The notes beneath the pieces are model-generated. The model was not told the DNA's origin and did not search any database. It saw only the letters and a program-made list of their open reading frames with translations. From contig NC_134662.1 of the NCBI RefSeq assembly GCF_030463565.1, forward strand, positions 3,878,501 to 3,942,500: 64,000 nt of DNA. Direction: 5' to 3'. Each line of letters begins with the position of its first letter. The first letter of the stretch is position 1. The stretch comes from Pelecanus crispus (Eukaryota; Chordata; Aves; Pelecaniformes; Pelecanidae). The position numbers and the translations under genes were made by a program. Positions 57,101 through 64,000 of the stretch are shown one piece after another.

Positions 57101-60100
57101 GCAACGTGGTCATCTCTAGGACAAATTCTTCCGTCTTCAAGTTAATCATCACCTTGTCAATGTCTGAAACAGAAGCAAGACATCTCCTGGCTCAGGAAGA
57201 AGATGGATCCAAACTTCACCCCCCCATCCCTGCGGTGCCAAGAGAGGCCACCCTCCTCCTCCTCAAACCCCGGGAGTTACTATGAGACTGTGACACTTTA
57301 TATCGAACGTAAAAGGGGAACGATCCAATACAAAACACTCAGAACGCAGCGGCTGATGTTACGAGCAATCACTACCTATATCTGTGATCTTGGAGCAGAT
57401 CTCGGTGAGTCGGTCCCCGGGACTCTTGTCCGGGGTGTTCAGGAAGTGTGGGCGTAGCAGCGATTTCAAGGTGCAGCTAATGGCGATCAGGAACAGCTTC
57501 GCGTGGTAGTCACACACCCGGGCAATCGTGCTGGAGGAGAGCTTGCAGAGAGATGCCTTCATGGCAACAATGCGCGTGGAGAGGACCTGATCGACAGAGA
57601 GACGCCGGAACAATACAGAAGGCAGAAACTCATTAAAGCAAGCTGCTTTATTCTCTGCTCTCCGTTTCTGCTACAAGAATGACATGAATAGTGAATACTG
57701 TTCTGCGCACGTACAAACAGCGCTACTGTTCCCAGAATCTCTGCCAAAAACAGACTTTGCCATCTCACCAGAAGTTTCCGACAGGTAGAGACCGTTAATG
57801 TTAGTGAAAATGAATGCTGTTTAAATGGAGGTTCTTCACACCTCAAATACTGCTGGAGTAGAGTATTCAGAGACAGCACAGCCAGGTAATTAGAGCTGTC
57901 TGTCTTCTGAGCACTGGCAATTACTGCTCCCTCCTCCCAGTCACCGAGCCCCTCCACGCGCCCACCCTCCGCAGGAAGCCAGGGAGCTTCCGCTCCTGCT
58001 GACCTGCTGCAGGGCCGCATTCTGGCGCATATACTCTTCGTGCAGCTTCTCCACCAGGTTCTGGACCATGTTGGGTTGGACGTGGAGCAGGATGTCCCAC
58101 CAGTCGTAGCCAGTCACCATGCAATACTCCAACAGGAACAGCAAGTGACGGAGGGACATGTTCATGTCCAGCACGTGGCCCATGGAGGGGGAGATACGAA
58201 GCATGCTCAGCTGAAGGGAGGAGGCAAAGGAAAATCCATATCAAGAACCGGATCGAAAACATTCCACAAAGCTACCGCACAACACATGGACAATTGCAGC
58301 TCATCCCTGACCCAGACATCCGATTCCTGCAGTAATGGGATACATCCCTTCTTGTTTAACATGGATCATCCAGCTGGAAGTAACATTTGTAGAACTTTTC
58401 TGAATGATCCTTTGCCACTTAGAGAGATAAAGAGAGAGCCTGGCCGAGAAGAACTAACACCCCCCCCATAACAGAGCACAATACCTTCCCATGGCTATCG
58501 ATGCCAGCCAAGGCCAGAGACGTCCAGGAGAGCTGCATGGCTTTGAAGTGAACCAGGGGACCAGCAGTTCGCTGCCTTTTGATAGTCTGCTCGTCCACTG
58601 GGCGCTGGGAGGAAGAGCCATAGAAGACAGCCATCATTTGCAGGGACAAGCGATGAACAATGTGGACGCTGCCATCGTGAAAAGCCAAAGCCAGACCTGG
58701 GGAGAGAAGACAACCGAGGCTGAGCAAGCGACTCCTCCGGGTATAACCCAGACCTCGACCAGAGAAGCAGCCACCCCCGGAAGCCCACGTGGCAACACCA
58801 CAGCACCCAAAAGGCCGTGGGCTCACAGGCACACTTGTATCTTGAGGCCACGCCAGCGTTTCAGAGGGCTGCCTCTTTCCATGGAAATTAAATGGGACGG
58901 CTAGGAAGACAGCACATCTTTGAAAGTTCTCCTATCGGCATTTCATGCAGTTTGTTCCACATTCTCACTTCAGCTACAGTTCGGAAGATGAAGAAGGCAG
59001 AGTTTCAGGCAGAAGCTACGTATTTAGGAGAAAGACAACAGAGACTCCTTACCCAGTCCAGGGAAGAATTTGGTGTCATTCGCCACCTTCAGATCAGTAT
59101 TGGTCAGGGAGATTGGCAGCTTCGGCAGAGCCACAGCTGAAACCCGATCCAAGTCATTGGTGGCAGAAAGAATCCGCCATTTCAGTATCATGGGTTGCTT
59201 GTCTCCAACTTTGAAAAATAAGTAAATAAATGAGACATCTCTCCCCAAAGAGATCAGAAAATGCTGTGTCCCCCCCTGCTGATTTCTGCCCACACTCCCC
59301 AACTAAATGGAATTACAGATCAAGCGCTATTTGTTCATTCTACCAGACCAGTATATTTCCCTCATATTTCCCTAACTTTTTTCTGATCTCAGTAATTGTA
59401 CAAATGATAACTTGTTTTGCTAAATCTCTTTTGATGGAAGGCCCTGCTGGTGGTGATTAAAAAAATCCTTATGTACAATAATCCTTTATATTTCAGTGGA
59501 ACAAACTGCAGAGCTTTGATTTTGTTATATCTGAAACCAGGCGGAAAAAACATGCAGACTGGATAGCTTGATTAAACTAGCTTTGCTGCATGATCTTTTT
59601 GCTTTAGAAGGCTTGGCTCACTTGGATCTCAGCAGGAAGGGTGGTTGCACAGCGTAACACAGAAAATGTCTTTTATTGAGTGAAAGTAACAATTAAACCA
59701 CTTCCTGGAAACCAGCAATTTGTTGCCTAAGATGGAAACGGATGGAATAGAGCACGTGACTGAGAACACCTGAAAAATAAATACGGGCTTCTGGATAATC
59801 CCATATATGCGATAATGGATTTGAGAACCTATCTTGACCATGCTCCTATTTTTAAGAGTAACCAGTGCAGAAACTCACCCACAGGGGAGATTTGCTGAAA
59901 GATATTATTGACTGGCAAGCCCTCTTTCCGCAGAGACCAGCACTCCACGATGCTGCTGTTTTGGTTGGACGCACAAAGCAACACCTGTAAAACAGAAACC
60001 CATACTGCAACCACGCGCACAAGCTTTACAGTAGGGAAAGACGCTATCCCGTCGCGTTTTCCGCCCCTCCCTTTCCCCTCTATTTTGAAGTTCCTTCTCC

Positions 60101-63100
60101 TAATTAGTTTACATTCCACCAGCGAAAGGCAGAGGGTTGTATCAGCAATATGTAACGGTGAAGCCCCTCGTTCCAGCTAGAAGGAAAGAGAAGCAGAACT
60201 CTGCAATGTGTTATCACAGCCTGTGCCTCTCCGCATCACAAACGATTTCATCTCTCACAGGCCTGCGACCTGCTGATATCACTCACACACATCATAAACT
60301 AAATGGAAAGGAAAGGGCAGGAACTGAACTGACTCTGAAGCCAGAGCAGACACTGTGTTCTCCAACAAGGCACTCCGTCCCAACCAGCGGAGAGGTCAGG
60401 CTTCGTTGAATCACTCAGCGTTCCAGAATCACATTATCAATCCCCTGGCAAACAGAGTTAAGCTACTAAATTAACTCACCCAGATCAAGAGCTCTAAGCG
60501 TTCTGGAGAAGGGCTGCTTTGAAGCCGAGACCTAAAGATGAAAGACCTTGCATCCCAGAACCTCGCGGACAGCCCGGCAGAGCACCCCTAACAACCAGTG
60601 CCAGATCCGGAAAGTAAACAAAGCAAAGCATAATCAGGCTAACGAAGGACAGGGCTTTTCAGGCTGCTTTTCCAGGAACTGGAGGGCTCAGCCATTACAC
60701 CCCCAGACCTTTAAGGGGCGGCCTGCTTGACAGCGAAGCTGAACTAGCAGCACTTCCAGAAACAGCAACTAGAAACGCAAAGGGCATTGCAGGACATGAC
60801 TGTTCTCCTCCAGAGCCATGTGGGGAAGCCAAAGGTGGAGCAAACAGCTATTTCCTTGCTATTCATTTAACTCCTACTTGTTTTAACAGCAGATGCTCAC
60901 CTGCTCTGACATGTCCCGAGCAAGGAATTTCAGGTGAGTGATTGCTGGGTATTTGTCTTTGCGGGCAGGGTCCGTGGTGCAGCGCATGAAGAGGGAAGGT
61001 AGGATTTCAGTGTCTATTTTGCATTTCTCATTCACCACGCTGACGCAGACTTTGTAGAACTGGACAGGGGAGGTGCTGCTGCCATCCGACGTGGCCACCA
61101 CGATGTTCCCCCCTCCGGTGAAGGCGACATCTGCCAAGGCGACGCGACAGCGGAGGCGGCACAGGCTCTCTGTGGACGTCAGCACCTGCCCGTTGGGCTT
61201 GAGGAGAGAGACCGTCACCAGCCCACTGATGGTCACAGCAATCCAGCCCTCCATGGGCTTCCCTCCAAACAGCGTCAGCGACGGAGAGAACTTGACCCTG
61301 GAAAACTTCTCACCAAAGTTCGACGCTCCAGACTGTGAACGAAGACCAACAACACAAAGACGTTCGCACCTGACAGCCGCAGCACACTCATGACTGCGGA
61401 GCTCTCCTCGTTAGGTCAGAGCTGAACAGATTCAGATGAGGGCACCGAGCTCAAGCACCCAGCTCTGCTACGTGACCCTGGAGAGGCCCCTTTGCCCCCG
61501 TCCCAGAGCGGTTCCAGTGGGAACGCACCAGCCCATCAGCAAAGCTCTCAGAGCACCCCAGACACAGAGCTCCAACCTCACTTATGTGGGCTGAACCTGG
61601 AAGACCAACACCCCCTCTTCCCTCTCCGTGGCCAAATCCAGCTCTGACACCAACCCGCTGCCCAACACTTAATGTCCCTGTGCCTCGAGTTCTCCAGCAC
61701 TAGGCAGAGGGAAAGGCTTCTCTCTGTGGGACGCCCGAAGAATTAATGCTTAAAAAAATGTAAATAGGTAACTTCTACTTGGCACACTTGCTCTTTTTGA
61801 GTCTGGCAGAATTAGACACGTTTCTAAACAAGCAGCTTATCTCCATACACATATGGCTCCCATTCCCAAATCCCTGGATCAACCCTCAGGACCTTGAACG
61901 CATTTCTTCTGAATTGCTACTGGTAGGCAAAGAAATGCTTTCATCTCCATTTTACAGCCAAGGAAATTGAAGCACTAGACTAAGGAAGACACGTTTAAAG
62001 CACCAAGAGAAACGAGGCATCCAACCCCCGTTGAAATTCAGCAGGAACTAGGAATCTGACTTTTCTTTTTGACTGGAAAAACTCCCCTACTCGACTTGCC
62101 CAAGGCCACAGAGGAAGCCCAGAGCAGAGAGAAACACAGACAGGGGTTTCTCAAGTCCTTTGCTAATGCCCTGAGCCAGCCTTCCTGACCAGATCCCCCA
62201 CAGAGCTGGGACAAACCTTTTCCACGTGCAGAGCCAGCTTCACGCCATTGTGCAGCCAGGACAGGGCCACAACCGGGTCCCCTTCCACCATACTGCCCAC
62301 GGTGTTCTCCCAGCTGTTGGCCAAGTGATCAGTCATGCTCCAGCACTTGATGTGGCCGTCCGCATCTGCCGAGAGCAGCCTGGAGCCTACGACAACGGCA
62401 CCTTGTAAGAACCAGGGGGTACAGCCAAAAAAATCAACTGAGAAATCAAACCACCCCAGCACAGTTCGAATGGAGACAGCCAATTCATGGCTGCGAAGCG
62501 ACTGACAAAACTCCCTCTCCATGACAAATCGTATACCATCGTTTTAGGAAACGCACATGCGTGAATGGCGGGACACAGGGATAAAGAGAAGGGATCCAAG
62601 CTCACCTGACTGATCCCACTCCAAACAAGTGATGATTTCAGCATGGCCAGAGTTAACGGAATAGACGTCCCATGGATGCTCAGTGTCGATGATATGGACC
62701 ATATGGGTGAGATCTACACAAAGAGAGAAGTGAATTGCTATCCCTCATTGCCAGCTACCCAGCTGGCGTTTCTAAACCCAAAGAGCCTCAGCTGATGCAG
62801 GGGGAAGACATAAAATATCTTCTGGCAAGCAGTTTTGGGAAGGATAACAACTGTGCTTGGCAACTCAGGTAAGGTACCAGATGCCAGCGCGGAGCTTGCC
62901 CTGGTTTAGCAGAGCGAGAACTGCTCCCCAGCGAACAAAACACCCAATAAACCTAAGGAATGGAAGAAAGAGCACAAGTTTCCCGTGCTAATGAGCGCAG
63001 CCGAGAGATGTCAGGGTCAAAGCAGAGCACAGGCCACCTGGCCCAGCGGTTCCTCGCGGCAGGACTCGCCTAAACGCGTCGTGAGCTTCCAGGGGACGTT

Positions 63101-63263
63101 ACCCAACCTTCCACAAGCACGCCGTACCTTTTTCCTCCTCATTTTTGAGGTCTGTGGTGAAAGCGATGAGGTTCCGGCAGGACCACGCGCACACTAAGGG
63201 GATGGAGGGGCAGTGGTTGCTTTTTGGCTTCTTCTCCCACTCGCAGACATACGCCAAGTCCAT
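54159..63263 (-). CDS. MED16: Mediator complex subunit 16 (TRAP95/THRAP5), 14 coding exons
   Basis: Tail-module subunit of Mediator, which links sequence-specific activators to RNA polymerase II in the nucleus. Coding exons in transcript order: 63128-63263, 62606-62713, 62217-62386, 60901-61332, 59879-59984, 59053-59208, 58485-58696, 58004-58210, 57376-57586, 57030-57163, 56396-56588, 55925-56141, 55431-55514, 54159-54285. They sum to 2493 nt, or 830 aa, close to mammalian forms (about 830-877). The start reads [12 protein letters not shown]. Human annotation has an extra dozen residues upstream that I do not find here. The N-terminal half is WD40-like ([13 protein letters not shown] near residue 85), and the C-terminal half is helical. 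The conserved end includes [10 protein letters not shown] and KNCLCGGLW. The CxxC and Cys-rich motifs near the end ([11 protein letters not shown]) are intact. All junctions are GT-AG and the frame closes exactly. Confidence 0.97.
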
Positions 63264-63769
63264 CGCGCCGCTGGCAAAGCCCCGGGGAGAGGGGAAAGGC
63301 GCTGGCTCCTCCCTGGAAGCAAGAAACAGCCAGTTCCACCCGTCAGAGGCCGCAGGCCGAGGCCCGGTTACACCGGCTCCCCCCCGCCAGATCCGCCCAG
63401 GCCCCGCCGCGCCTCAAGCCCCGGCACCCGGGGCGGAGAAAGGCGATCGGCCCCCAGCTCCCGAGGGGCAAGCGGGGACCCCAGCCCCGGGGGCGGGGGG
63501 GGAAGCAGAACCCCCTCGGAACGCGGGTGGGGACAAAGCCCCGCACCGGGAGCGGCCCCGGTACCGCCGGCGGCGGGAGCGCGGCCTGCCCCTCACGGCG
63601 GGGGGGAGGCCGGGCCTGCGGCAGCGGGAGAGCCCCGGAGAGGCCCCGCCGACCGGCGGGGGGGGCGGGGGGGGGGTTGCCCGCCGGGGTACCGACCCCG
63701 CGGCGGGGGGGGGGTGTGCCCGGTCCCTCCCGGGGCGGGCGGTGCCGGGGCGGGAGCGGCCCCACTCAC

Positions 63770-63900
63770 CGGGCCGGGCCGGGCACTAGGACCCTGCCCC
63801 GCCCCCTGCGGGCTGCCCGCCGCGCGCCTTCGCCCCGCCCCGCACGCTCAGGCACCGCTGCGGCCACCCCAGCGCTCTAATTTGCATGGGCGCCTACCCA
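63770..63900 (-). promoter_or_regulatory. MED16: MED16 noncoding first exon and CpG promoter (inferred)
   Basis: On the minus strand CCCGGCCCG|GTGAGTGGGG is a consensus donor ending at 63770. An acceptor, TTGCTTCCAG, at 63313 begins the exon carrying the start codon, with about 50 noncoding bases before the ATG. The flanking 63350-63860 is very CpG-rich. An octamer motif ATTTGCAT lies at 63880-63887, upstream of the presumed start. The transcription start itself is not resolved. Confidence 0.6.
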
Positions 63901-64000
63901 GAACCCACCGGGGCAACGGCAGGAAAAAAAGAAACCTGTGGATTTGGGGAGATTTTTTTTTTGTGAAGTCGAAGCGAACGATAGAGGGATGGGGATTTTC
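63901..64000. other. Right edge of the window
   Basis: One hundred bases upstream of MED16 with a poly-T run at 63953-63961. Nothing else is recognised. In mammals the next gene is R3HDM4. Confidence 0.4.

Overview
The window is a gene-dense stretch of a bird genome. It holds four vertebrate genes that I could resolve exon by exon: PTBP1 (+), PLPPR3 (-), CFD (+) and MED16 (-). The order matches human 19p13.3, except that the neutrophil protease genes (AZU1, PRTN3, ELANE) that sit between PLPPR3 and CFD in mammals are absent. Several 3' ends of CR1 retrotransposons, the typical LINE of birds and other reptiles, lie between CFD and MED16. Short introns, CpG-rich promoters and GC-rich minisatellites fit an avian microchromosome. 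I infer a bird but cannot name the species.

Layout. 1-1650: AT-rich DNA with no gene I can name. 1650-3060: CpG island and PTBP1 promoter with repeated YY1-like motifs. 2214-30747: PTBP1 coding exons (15 exons, 557 aa), with very long introns 1 and 2, then a 3 kb 3'UTR ending near 33750. 33750-39460: intergenic, with a 13-copy 33-bp minisatellite at 35759-36187. About 39465-44600: PLPPR3 on the minus strand (7 coding exons, 693 aa, plus a 5' noncoding exon). 44661-45060: a second minisatellite with a perfect 162-bp higher-order duplication. 47232-49910: CFD, with a TATA-type promoter and 5 exons (265 aa). 49913-52960: intergenic with five CR1 fragments. About 53430-63900: MED16 on the minus strand (14 coding exons, 830 aa, plus a 5' noncoding exon), with its CpG promoter at the right edge.

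How the genes work. PTBP1 is a splicing repressor and is known to limit its own level through its 34-nt exon, which is present here with pyrimidine-rich flanks. PLPPR3 is a neuronal membrane protein of the lipid phosphatase family that has lost the catalytic residues. CFD is the serine protease that cleaves factor B in the alternative complement pathway. MED16 is a tail-module subunit of Mediator. They share a conserved block but no common pathway.

Exon boundaries were read by hand. They obey GT-AG rules, and the coding phases add up exactly in all four genes, so the gene models are firm. UTR ends and noncoding first exons are inferred.
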